A DNA stretch of 8,939 nucleotides from an uncultured Porphyromonadaceae bacterium (lineage in GTDB: Bacteria > Bacteroidota > Bacteroidia > Bacteroidales > Muribaculaceae): NCBI GenBank assembly GCA_905193395.1, contig CAJJOO010000036.1, forward strand, positions 1 to 8,939, read 5' to 3'. The notes beneath the pieces are model-generated. The model made no database searches, had not been told where the DNA came from, and saw only the letters and a program-made list of their open reading frames with translations. Position 1 is the stretch's first letter. Each line of letters opens with the position of its first letter. Below are positions 1-5,711 of the stretch, piece after piece. Both the position numbers and the translations under genes were made by a program.

Positions 1-34
1 CGTTTAGGGCCTTTATGGTGGAATGTCGCGACGC

Positions 35-271
35 CTACTGCGCGGCGTAACTGAGCACCGCAGGCGACTCGACATCGACTCCATACTCTGAGGCGCGTTT
101 GAGAATCGCGCGCGCCAATTTGGGTTTCAGGTCTTCAGGACAGTATCTGAAATATGCTTCGGCTGCACGTACGTGGGCGGCATCGGGCATGGGATATTCG
201 TGACGTTCAGGCAGCCCGTAAATGTCGTCGGGCAGGTATTTGCGTTCTTCGTGTGTAAGACGGTCGTTCAT
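35..271 (-). CDS. Small DUF6582-like protein
   Basis: Encodes 78 residues from the ATG at 271 to a TAG at 35-37. The protein is hydrophilic, with no signal peptide or membrane span, so it is probably cytoplasmic. The N-terminal half carries the pattern LTxEERKxLPDDxYGLPExxEYPMPDAAHVRAAEAYF. From memory, this resembles a short motif (YPMPD.xHVR.A) found at the ends of some phage structural or protease-like proteins and in small stand-alone bacterial proteins (DUF6582-like). The second half, KPKLARAILKRASEYGVDVE, looks like a helix. No function is known to me. An in-frame TTG at 334 would give 99 residues and overlap the phosphatase gene by 17 nt. I prefer the ATG because the conserved part begins just after it. 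It is the last visible gene of the transferase-phosphatase operon, 46 nt after the phosphatase stop, with no promoter match of its own. Confidence 0.68.
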   Translation of the reverse strand: MNDRLTHEERKYLPDDIYGLPERHEYPMPDAAHVRAAEAYFRYCPEDLKPKLARAILKRASEYGVDVESPAVLSYAAQ

Positions 272-276
272 ATCGT

Positions 277-300
277 GGGTGTTTTGGCTATATAACACCC
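277..300. other. 7-bp inverted repeat between phosphatase and small gene
   Basis: GGGTGTT (277-283) and AACACCC (294-300) form a perfect 7-bp stem around a 10-nt AT-rich loop. It lies in the 46-nt gap between the phosphatase stop (318) and the ATG at 271. On the transcribed strand no T-run follows, so it does not look like an intrinsic terminator. It sits only 5 nt upstream of the start codon, so in mRNA it could affect initiation or be an RNA processing or stability hairpin. It could also be chance. Confidence 0.4.
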
Positions 301-317
301 GAGTGCCGTCAAAAGTT

Positions 318-1064
318 TCAGACTGTCCCGGCAACTGAGGCTATAATGATTGCCAGCACGGTGATGGCACCCACCGAGGTGCAGATATCTGCCTGTCGCA
401 GGGTGTAGGCCGTGAGGCGCAGAATGGGCTGCGGAACGCCAAGTACGGGCCTTACCACGGTAATCGAAGGCCCCTGGATGCTGCCGGTCCAAAGAGCGGC
501 GGGATGGCGCGTGGCCAGCATCGAGGCCAGCATGTAGCAGCCGTAGCCGATGGCCGAGCCGATGATGGCGCCCGTAATCAGGTCGCCGGGATAGTGAACG
601 CCTAGATAGATTCGCGAGTAGCATGTGATTAAGACCCAGGCGGCCATGGCGATGGTGAAGGCGCGTGTGCGCAGCAGGCTGCACATGAACACGGCCAGGG
701 CAAAGGTGTTTGCAGCGTGGCACGAAGGGAAGCCGTAGGGGCCGCCGCGGTAGCCGTTGACAATGTGTACCAGGCCGCTGATGGGATTTTCAAGATTGGC
801 CGGACGCAGACGCTGGACGGCGGGGCGGATGAAGGTGGCGCACAACTGGTCGGCCAGGGTTATGGCCAGGGCCGTGCAGCACAGTATGATGAGACCGCGA
901 CGCAGACCGAAGTGGCGGATAATCAGCGTCAGCAGGGCCGCGTACATCGGTATCCATATGAAGCGCTCGGAGAACAGGCGCATGAAATGGTCCAGAAACG
1001 GACAGTGGAGCCCGTTGAGCATCAGGAAGATGTCGGTGTCAATTGAGGTGAGAAAGTCAATCAT
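318..1064 (-). CDS. PAP2-family membrane phosphatase
   Basis: A 248-residue integral membrane phosphatase of the PAP2 superfamily, the group of lipid phosphatases that includes PgpB and LpxE. The three signature motifs are all present. The first is R80-x6-R87-P88 (in RPAVQRLRPAN). The second is P113-S-C-H116, with Cys where PSGH usually has Gly. The third is S150-R151-x5-H157-Y-P-x-D161. H116, R151, H157 and D161 are the expected catalytic residues, so the enzyme should be active on a phosphoester at the outer face of the inner membrane. Around six hydrophobic segments are visible (about 36-52, 57-75, 117-131, 136-148, 162-182, 227-246). The start is an ATG 2 nt after the stop of the transferase gene (TGACCATG), which implies translational coupling. 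Likely substrates are an undecaprenyl or phosphatidylglycerol phosphate or lipid A phosphate. The sequence does not decide among them. Confidence 0.93.
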   Translation of the reverse strand: MIDFLTSIDTDIFLMLNGLHCPFLDHFMRLFSERFIWIPMYAALLTLIIRHFGLRRGLIILCCTALAITLADQLCATFIRPAVQRLRPANLENPISGLVHIVNGYRGGPYGFPSCHAANTFALAVFMCSLLRTRAFTIAMAAWVLITCYSRIYLGVHYPGDLITGAIIGSAIGYGCYMLASMLATRHPAALWTGSIQGPSITVVRPVLGVPQPILRLTAYTLRQADICTSVGAITVLAIIIASVAGTV

Positions 1065-1066
1065 GG

Positions 1067-2872
1067 TCAGAGTGAGTCGAGATAATTGTAGAGGTTCTGG
1101 AGATAAGCCCGGGCGCGTGTGGCTGTGGTCTTCGGGCCGGTGGCGTGGTCGGTGGCCACATCGATTGTGGCCGTGCCGTCGGCGTCGGTCAGCACGAAAG
1201 CGTTGGGCGAGGAGTAGAATGCAAATCCGCCGTTGCTGTCGGTCATATCACGGCTGAAACGGAAGGCGCTGCCGTCCAGGCCCAGTTGGGCCAGGAGTGT
1301 GGCGGCAAGGTCGGTCTGCGAGCCGATGCCCGACACGCGGATGCCGCGACGCGCCAGGGCGTTGCCGGTCCATACCATGGGCACATGGTGGCGTGCGGTC
1401 TCGCCTTCGAGGCGCGGGTAGCAGCCGTAATGGTCGGGAATAATGATTATCAGCGATTTGCGGGGAAGGGTACATATCGCGTCGACAAATTGCGCCAGGC
1501 AACTGTCGGTATATGCAAAGGCATTCGCCGCCGGGTCGGCGTGGCTGCCGGAGTAGGGCACCTCGAAGGGTTCGTGGCTGCTCGAGGTCTGAATCACGCG
1601 GAAAGCGGGGGCGCCGGAGGCTTCGCGGGCTTCGTCGAGGACACGGGCGAACACATTGTGGTCGTGGGCGCCCCATTTGCCGGTACGTTCGGACAGGGGG
1701 AAGTCGCTGTCGTACACGATGTGGCCGAAGCCGCAGTTCATCAGGTAGGCCTGCATGTTGGTGAAATTGATGTCGCCGCCGTAGTAGTAGGAAGGCGTCC
1801 ATCCGGCCTCTTTCAGCGAGGCGGGCAACGAGGGCAACCCCTCGGTCTTGCTGACGAATTTCATCAGGCTGGCGGTGGGCTGGCCGGGGATGGCGCCCAG
1901 GATTGCAGGCAGGGCGCGGTCGGTGCGGAAACTGGAGGCGTAGAAGTTGTCGAACAGTATGCCGGAGCGGGCAATCGAATCCAGCCGTACGGCGACGGCC
2001 TCCCCGCCCTGAGAGGGTAGAAGCGCCGATGAAAAACTTTCCAGAATCACCAGGTAGATGTCGGGCCGCTGTTCCGAAAGCAGTGGCTGCGCGGGTTTGC
2101 CGCTTCGCTTGCCGTACATGCCGGCCACGGTTGCGGCGGCAGTGTTCTCGTCGGTGAAACGGAAACGTTCGGCATAGTCTGCGCGGTGTGTGGCCGAGTA
2201 GAGCAGGCTGAATGTGGGATTGACGGCGGCGTGGTTCAGAAAATTATTATTGGTGTAGTAGGAGCGGCTGATGTTCATGGTCGACACGGTGAATCCGCCG
2301 CGGATGGGGATGAAGAGTGCGGCGGTCAGGACGGTCAGTACGGCTGTCACTGCGGGGCGCCGGCGTCGCGGAGCCACATCGGGAATACGCATCACTCCCT
2401 GCCACAGCAGCAGGAACAGACCGACGCCCAGGATGATTGTGCCGCCGATACCCGCGGCTATTTCCAGAGGAGTGGCGCTGGCAGCCGCCGCGCCCGGTGA
2501 CGTGGTCAGGTAGAACAGCGGGGTGGTGTCCAGCGGGAAGCCCCAGTGGCTGTAAAGACCGATGTTGGCCGCGGCGGTGAGTGCCACCAGGGCCGAGGCC
2601 ACGGCATAGTAGGCGGTTTCGATGATGCGCAGAACGCGAAGACCCGGTTTCCATACCGAAATCATCATCAGGATGGCCGGTATCACGGTGAGATAGCCTG
2701 CCACAGTGCAGTCCATCGGCAGGCCGTGGACAATCACGTCAAGATAGTCGCCCGCGGCAACAGGCACCGGAGCGGCCGCCGACAGAATCATCAGAAACAC
2801 GGGTTTCTGAATGGCTCCTGCCAGAACAAATGTCGCGAATATGGTGAGAAATCTCAGAACAAAACCGGCCAT
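1067..2872 (-). CDS. LtaS/MdoB-type membrane phospho-group transferase (sulfatase fold)
   Basis: A 601-residue protein with about five N-terminal membrane spans (roughly 5-30, 57-75, 84-104, 135-158, 172-190). A large extracytoplasmic sulfatase/alkaline-phosphatase-fold domain (about 268-560) follows. This is the layout of LtaS and MdoB/OpgB enzymes, which move a phosphoglycerol group from phosphatidylglycerol to an acceptor. Visible active-site elements are: E278 in IYLVILESF (metal ligand); T317 in SFRTDR (probable nucleophile); W400-G-x-H-D; H433 in SSSHEPF; and D480-H481 in IIIIPDHYG (metal ligands). The SxHxPF motif argues for LtaS/MdoB over EptA-type phosphoethanolamine transferases, but the transferred group is not proven. 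The ATG at 2872 lies about 22 nt downstream of the predicted transcription start. No Shine-Dalgarno sequence is visible, as usual in Bacteroidetes. It is the first gene of an operon with the PAP2 phosphatase. Since Gram-negatives lack lipoteichoic acid, the acceptor is likely a periplasmic glycan or surface lipid. Confidence 0.9.
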   Translation of the reverse strand: MAGFVLRFLTIFATFVLAGAIQKPVFLMILSAAAPVPVAAGDYLDVIVHGLPMDCTVAGYLTVIPAILMMISVWKPGLRVLRIIETAYYAVASALVALTAAANIGLYSHWGFPLDTTPLFYLTTSPGAAAASATPLEIAAGIGGTIILGVGLFLLLWQGVMRIPDVAPRRRRPAVTAVLTVLTAALFIPIRGGFTVSTMNISRSYYTNNNFLNHAAVNPTFSLLYSATHRADYAERFRFTDENTAAATVAGMYGKRSGKPAQPLLSEQRPDIYLVILESFSSALLPSQGGEAVAVRLDSIARSGILFDNFYASSFRTDRALPAILGAIPGQPTASLMKFVSKTEGLPSLPASLKEAGWTPSYYYGGDINFTNMQAYLMNCGFGHIVYDSDFPLSERTGKWGAHDHNVFARVLDEAREASGAPAFRVIQTSSSHEPFEVPYSGSHADPAANAFAYTDSCLAQFVDAICTLPRKSLIIIIPDHYGCYPRLEGETARHHVPMVWTGNALARRGIRVSGIGSQTDLAATLLAQLGLDGSAFRFSRDMTDSNGGFAFYSSPNAFVLTDADGTATIDVATDHATGPKTTATRARAYLQNLYNYLDSL

Positions 2873-2900
2873 CGGGAAATGCGATTGGTATAAAACGCTA

Positions 2901-2932
2901 CAAAAGTAGTAAAAACTTCCATGAAAGACAAA
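2901..2932 (-). promoter_or_regulatory. Bacteroidetes-type promoter for the transferase-phosphatase operon
   Basis: On the minus strand, TTTG (2932-2929), a 20-nt spacer and TACTTTTG (2908-2901) match the Bacteroidetes primary sigma consensus TTTG-N19-21-TAnnTTTG exactly. Transcription should begin near 2894, giving a leader of about 22 nt before the ATG at 2872. Confidence 0.78.
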
Positions 2933-2935
2933 TAT

Positions 2936-2949
2936 TTAACCATGGTTAA
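2936..2949. promoter_or_regulatory. Perfect 14-bp palindrome, possible operator
   Basis: TTAACCATGGTTAA is a perfect dyad lying 3 nt upstream of the -33 element of the transferase operon promoter. Its position suits a dimeric regulator, either an activator site or a repressor site at the promoter edge. About 0.5 such palindromes would be expected by chance in a window of this size, so location is the main argument. Confidence 0.4.
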
Positions 2950-3003
2950 CGCCCGTGGAAGCCATTGTCGATGCCTTGGAGCCATCCGGCCCGTATGTGC
3001 CTG

Positions 3004-3054
3004 AAAAACGGCGGCATCGCCGCGGCCGCAGAGGCCTGAGGGGATGCCGCCGTT
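3004..3054 (-). terminator. Intrinsic terminator after the duplicated-domain secreted protein
   Basis: AACGGCGGCATC (3007-3018) pairs perfectly with GATGCCGCCGTT (3043-3054), a 12-bp stem. The 24-nt loop itself holds a GGCC/GGCC mini-stem. On the minus strand the stem runs directly into TTTTT (3008-3004), the expected U-tract. It begins 44 nt past the stop codon at 3099 and isolates this gene from the downstream operon. Confidence 0.85.
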
Positions 3055-3098
3055 ATATTGACGGTTCGCAGGGCAGGGAATCTGCCTGGCAGACGGGA

Positions 3099-4775
3099 TT
3101 AGCGTACGAAAATCTTCGATACGGAAGTGCCCTGGCGACGGATCACCACGCTGCCGGGAGCGGGATTGGTGATTTCGGAGCCTTGCAGGTTGTAGTAGTG
3201 CACGGGAGCGTCGCTGTCGGCTGCTACGGCCGATTCAACACCGGCGGCGGGGAGTTGCAGGTAGGTGGGACCGGCGGCATAGGTGCTTCCGTTGACGGTG
3301 AAGTTGACGTTCATCCAGTAGTCGCCGCCTTCCACCAGGAAGCCCATGAAGATGTATGCCGTGAAGGGCCAGGTGATTTTGCCGTTGCTCAGCACGCCGG
3401 CGGCATTGGCCTGCTTGATTTCATCGCGGCTCTTGCCCTGGGCCAGCCAGTCGGAAGCCTTGGATTTGATGCGGCAGTCGCCGTCGTTGGCGGTGATATA
3501 ACCGATGGGACCTTCTTCAAGAATAACGCAGTCGGGGTCGGTGGCGTCGAGGTAGATGTAGTGGGCATGGGTGCCGTGAACCTGGTCGTCGCGCGTGTTG
3601 TTGCGGGTGTTCTTGAAGGGATCGACGATGCGGTAGTAGCCGGGACGCGACTTGGATTCCTGAACGGTCACCTCATAGGGCGACGTGGTGTAGCCGTAGG
3701 CGTGTGATACCAGATAGTCGTTGAACATGCCCTTGCCGTCGAGTGTGGTCCAGTCGTCGGAGTTGTCGAAGGCATAGAAAGGGAAGAGGGCTACGGCCTG
3801 GGCCTTGCCGGCGGCGTCGAGACCGATTGCCACGATATAAGCCTTCTGGTTGGGTGCCAGCGGGTTCAGTGGCATGGGAACGAAAGCGCCCTTGCCGTTT
3901 TCGGCAACCACGTGGTTGTCAAGGACCTCCTGGATGCCGGCTTCGGTGTCGGGGGCGGCCGAGCAGCCCATTATGATGGTGCTGACGTCGGCGCCGGCTG
4001 TTGCTGCTGCGATAGTGCTGGATTCTGAATAGGGGCACCACGACCATCCTGTCACGCTCAGGCTATAGTCCTTGGCGCCGGGCAGCAGCAGGGCGGTGAG
4101 GCCGTCCTTGTTGGCATTGTGACCTTTGCCCTGGGCCAGAGAGGCCTCGGTGAATATGAACAGCGAACCTGCCGTCGGGAAAGTGATTTTACCATCCTTG
4201 AGGGAGCCTTTAAGGCCTAGACGTTCGCAGGTACCGGCGTTGATAATTCCGGAGGCCTCGAGCCAGGAATAGGAGGCGACGTAGAATTCGGTCTGGCCGT
4301 CGGTTATCCCCATGGGTGTTTTCTCAAGAATCACGTTGTCGGGGTCGGTGGTATCGAACACCATGTAACGGGTGGTGTTGTCGCTCACGCCGTATTGGCC
4401 GAGTGCGGTGTAATAGGGGAAGGCCGGTCCGTAGGGATTGCGGATTGCGAACAGTGCGGGATTGTTTTTGTCTTTTACCACATCGACGGTGTAGGTGCGG
4501 TTCTCGACGCTGAAAACGGCGCTTACGGCATTGTCGGTGTATTTGCCTGTGCCGGCGTCTTCCCACACTCGTTCGGTGGCGGTTTCGGCCTTCATGGCGC
4601 CCTGGCGCTGCGCGGGGGCGTGGAAGCCTGGCAGAGCCGTAAACTCGATTGTCGGGCCGTAGATTTGTTCCATCGTGATGTCGGGTACCAGAGGCAGCAC
4701 TTCGCCAGGAGTGACGGCTGCGCATGGCAGTGTTGCGGAGGCTGCAAGAATTGAAACGAGGTAAAGAATCTTCAT
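3099..4775 (-). CDS. Secreted protein with internally duplicated domain and C-terminal sorting-like tail
   Basis: A 558-residue exported protein that I do not recognise as a named family. Residues 1-20 form a signal peptide (MKILYLVSILAASATLPCAA), probably cut by signal peptidase I. C18 lacks a good lipobox. Residues about 70-210 and 341-480 are two copies of one domain. Both keep W..[GT]GK.x[ND]D/TD, then Y.V.V, then a DPY/NPY-like turn, then [TA]TDPDxVILEx.P[IM]G, then AG....G.L..GKITxP. Between them, residues about 260-335 look like a beta-rich domain (KAYIVAIGLDAAGKAQAVAL). The C-terminus (about 525-558, VHYYNLQGSEITNPAPG then a basic end KIFVR) resembles short type IX secretion-associated tails of Bacteroidales, suggesting surface display or release. 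The start at 4775 is chosen because it gives the signal peptide and sits about 28 nt from a promoter. An in-frame extension to 4934 would run through that promoter and a terminator. Confidence 0.87.
   Translation of the reverse strand: MKILYLVSILAASATLPCAAVTPGEVLPLVPDITMEQIYGPTIEFTALPGFHAPAQRQGAMKAETATERVWEDAGTGKYTDNAVSAVFSVENRTYTVDVVKDKNNPALFAIRNPYGPAFPYYTALGQYGVSDNTTRYMVFDTTDPDNVILEKTPMGITDGQTEFYVASYSWLEASGIINAGTCERLGLKGSLKDGKITFPTAGSLFIFTEASLAQGKGHNANKDGLTALLLPGAKDYSLSVTGWSWCPYSESSTIAAATAGADVSTIIMGCSAAPDTEAGIQEVLDNHVVAENGKGAFVPMPLNPLAPNQKAYIVAIGLDAAGKAQAVALFPFYAFDNSDDWTTLDGKGMFNDYLVSHAYGYTTSPYEVTVQESKSRPGYYRIVDPFKNTRNNTRDDQVHGTHAHYIYLDATDPDCVILEEGPIGYITANDGDCRIKSKASDWLAQGKSRDEIKQANAAGVLSNGKITWPFTAYIFMGFLVEGGDYWMNVNFTVNGSTYAAGPTYLQLPAAGVESAVAADSDAPVHYYNLQGSEITNPAPGSVVIRRQGTSVSKIFVR
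3336..3755 (-). repeat. Second copy of duplicated domain (residues about 341-480)
   Basis: Protein-level repeat, paired with 4146-4568. Shared landmarks in order are the GKG-[MF/YT]-ND region, Y.V.V, the R[IN].xP[FY] turn, DATDPDCVILEEGPIG against DTTDPDNVILEKTPMG, then AAGVLSNGKITWP against GLKGSLKDGKITFP. Boundaries are approximate. The copies have diverged strongly, so the duplication is old. Confidence 0.75.
4146..4568 (-). repeat. First copy of duplicated domain (residues about 70-210)
   Basis: Protein-level partner of the repeat at 3336-3755. This copy holds WEDAGTGKYTD, TYTVDVVKDK, IRNPYG, DTTDPDNVILEKTPMG and SLKDGKITFP. Both copies have about the same length (near 140 residues), and a different beta-rich segment separates them. 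Confidence 0.75.
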
Positions 4776-4809
4776 AGAAATAGAAATGGATTTGAAATTG
4801 AAACAGGTG

Positions 4810-4840
4810 CAAAGGTATGAAAAAAATTGTTTACGGCAAG
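4810..4840 (-). promoter_or_regulatory. Bacteroidetes-type promoter for the duplicated-domain secreted protein
   Basis: On the minus strand, CTTG (4840-4837), a 19-nt spacer and TACCTTTG (4817-4810) fit TTTG-N19-21-TAnnTTTG with one mismatch in the upstream box. The spacer contains a T-rich run. Transcription would start near 4803, about 28 nt before the ATG at 4775. This fit supports the choice of the 4775 start over the longer reading frame. Confidence 0.72.
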
Positions 4841-4914
4841 AAAATAGTGAAAATTTGCCGCAAAAGGCGTCGATTACGTGCATTTTTGTCTGTGCCGGTA
4901 CAGGCATCGGCCGG

Positions 4915-4963
4915 AAAATGGCAGAGGCCCGCAATGCCGGTTCTCCGGGTTGCGGGCCTCTGC
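4915..4963 (-). terminator. Hairpin terminator of the kinase/BACON operon
   Basis: GCAGAGGCCCGCAA (4921-4934) and TTGCGGGCCTCTGC (4950-4963) form a perfect 14-bp GC-rich stem. The 15-nt loop can fold further through CCGG-TTCT-CCGG. On the minus strand the stem is followed by CATTTTCC, a short and displaced U-run (4918-4915). It lies 27 nt past the stop at 4991. The stem is very strong and the T-tract weak, so some readthrough is possible. No T-run follows on the plus strand, so it should act in the minus direction only. Confidence 0.75.
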
Positions 4964-4990
4964 GGAATGAGGGGTATGGCCTGGTGCGTA

Positions 4991-5671
4991 TCAGCGCAGG
5001 TTGTTGAGGAATCCTGCCTTGCGTTGCCGGACGTCAATTGACACGGATTTGTCGCCGCAGGTCACGACCACCACGCCTTCGCGGCGGTCGCCCTCGTTGC
5101 GCCCGGCTTTCAGTTCGATGGCGGTGCCGTCGGCCGTGGGCGTCACCTCAAGCCAGTCGGGATGTTCGGTGACGGTCCAGTCGACATAGTTGCAGACTAC
5201 TTCGACGGTGACGGTTTTCTTGCCGTCGGCCTTGAATTCCACGGCGTCCTTGTCGTAGTTGAAGCGCAGGTTCACCGGGGCGGGACGCATGGCGGGCTGT
5301 TCGGGCGCGGTCTGCGCGGTCTCGCCTGTGCCGGGGCTTTCAACTGAGGTTTCAGCGGTGTCGACTGGCTCGGCCGGCACTTCGGGAGTGGCCGCGGCCG
5401 GACTTTCGTATTCCTCGACTGTGCCGCCGAGGCGGCCGATGATGCTGCGCGAGATGTTGATCTGGCGCGAGCAGTCGGCGCGGAAAGCCGAGTCTGTGGA
5501 GCAGGCCATGGCGTCGGTGAACGAGCGGATTGCCATGTTCTGGGCGCGCACGGTGATGGTGCGCTGCAGGCGCATGCCGGTGTCGTAGTGGCGGCGGCAG
5601 TCGTCGGCGAACAGCAGCAGGGGCAGTAACATCAGCAGTGCCGTGAGAATCAGTTTTATAATTTTCATCAT
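4991..5671 (-). CDS. Small exported protein with BACON-like domain
   Basis: A 226-residue protein with four parts. First is a signal peptide (about 1-22, MMKIIKLILTALLMLLPLLLFA). Second is a Cys-containing helical segment (about 23-82, with NMAIRSFTDAMACSTDSAFRADC, TPR-like in feel). Third is a Pro/Thr/Glu-rich linker (about 85-130). Fourth is a beta-sandwich region (about 137-216) with the BACON signature: TVTVEVVCNYVDWTVTEHPDWLEVTP, a charged GRNEGDRREGVVVV turn, then SVSIDVRQ. BACON domains occur in Bacteroidetes surface and periplasmic proteins, are often assumed to bind glycans or mucin, and here could equally mediate protein contact. It starts 40 nt after the kinase gene with no promoter match in the gap, so it is probably co-transcribed. 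A terminator follows it. A second ATG at 5668 is equally possible as start. Being exported, it may meet the kinase's YD-repeat array in the periplasm or at the surface. Confidence 0.85.
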   Translation of the reverse strand: MMKIIKLILTALLMLLPLLLFADDCRRHYDTGMRLQRTITVRAQNMAIRSFTDAMACSTDSAFRADCSRQINISRSIIGRLGGTVEEYESPAAATPEVPAEPVDTAETSVESPGTGETAQTAPEQPAMRPAPVNLRFNYDKDAVEFKADGKKTVTVEVVCNYVDWTVTEHPDWLEVTPTADGTAIELKAGRNEGDRREGVVVVTCGDKSVSIDVRQRKAGFLNNLR

Positions 5672-5711
5672 ATCGGTTCTGTTATTGTCGGTGCGATGAT
5701 ATGTATATCTG

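Noticed and set aside
31..48. Short ACGCC/GGCGT stem over the stop codon of the small gene
   Set aside because: Only 5 bp, overlaps coding sequence and has no T-run, so it is not a credible terminator.
272..334. TTG start for the small DUF6582-like protein
   Set aside because: It overlaps the phosphatase gene, the extra residues are unlike the conserved part, and an ATG sits just before the motif.
1145..2020. Long plus-strand open frame (291 codons) opposite the transferase gene
   Set aside because: It is antisense to a gene with full active-site motifs, has no promoter or recognisable domain, and its Gly/Val/Ala/Arg-rich product is typical of GC-rich shadow frames.
2955..3707. Plus-strand open frame of 250 codons
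   Set aside because: It crosses the intrinsic terminator hairpin and runs antisense to the duplicated-domain protein. The composition is typical of a reverse-complement frame.
3028..4929. Shared GCAGAGGCC in the loops/stems of the two terminators (3028-3036 and 4921-4929)
   Set aside because: Only nine bases, in different structural contexts and within GC-rich hairpins. Best explained by chance.
4776..4934. N-terminal extension of the secreted protein
   Set aside because: The extension would be encoded by the promoter and part of the terminator stem, and would bury the signal peptide internally.
4817..5041. Small plus-strand frame of 74 codons beginning MKKIVYGKK
   Set aside because: It starts inside the minus-strand -7 box, passes through the terminator hairpin and ends inside the BACON gene. 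No domain is visible.
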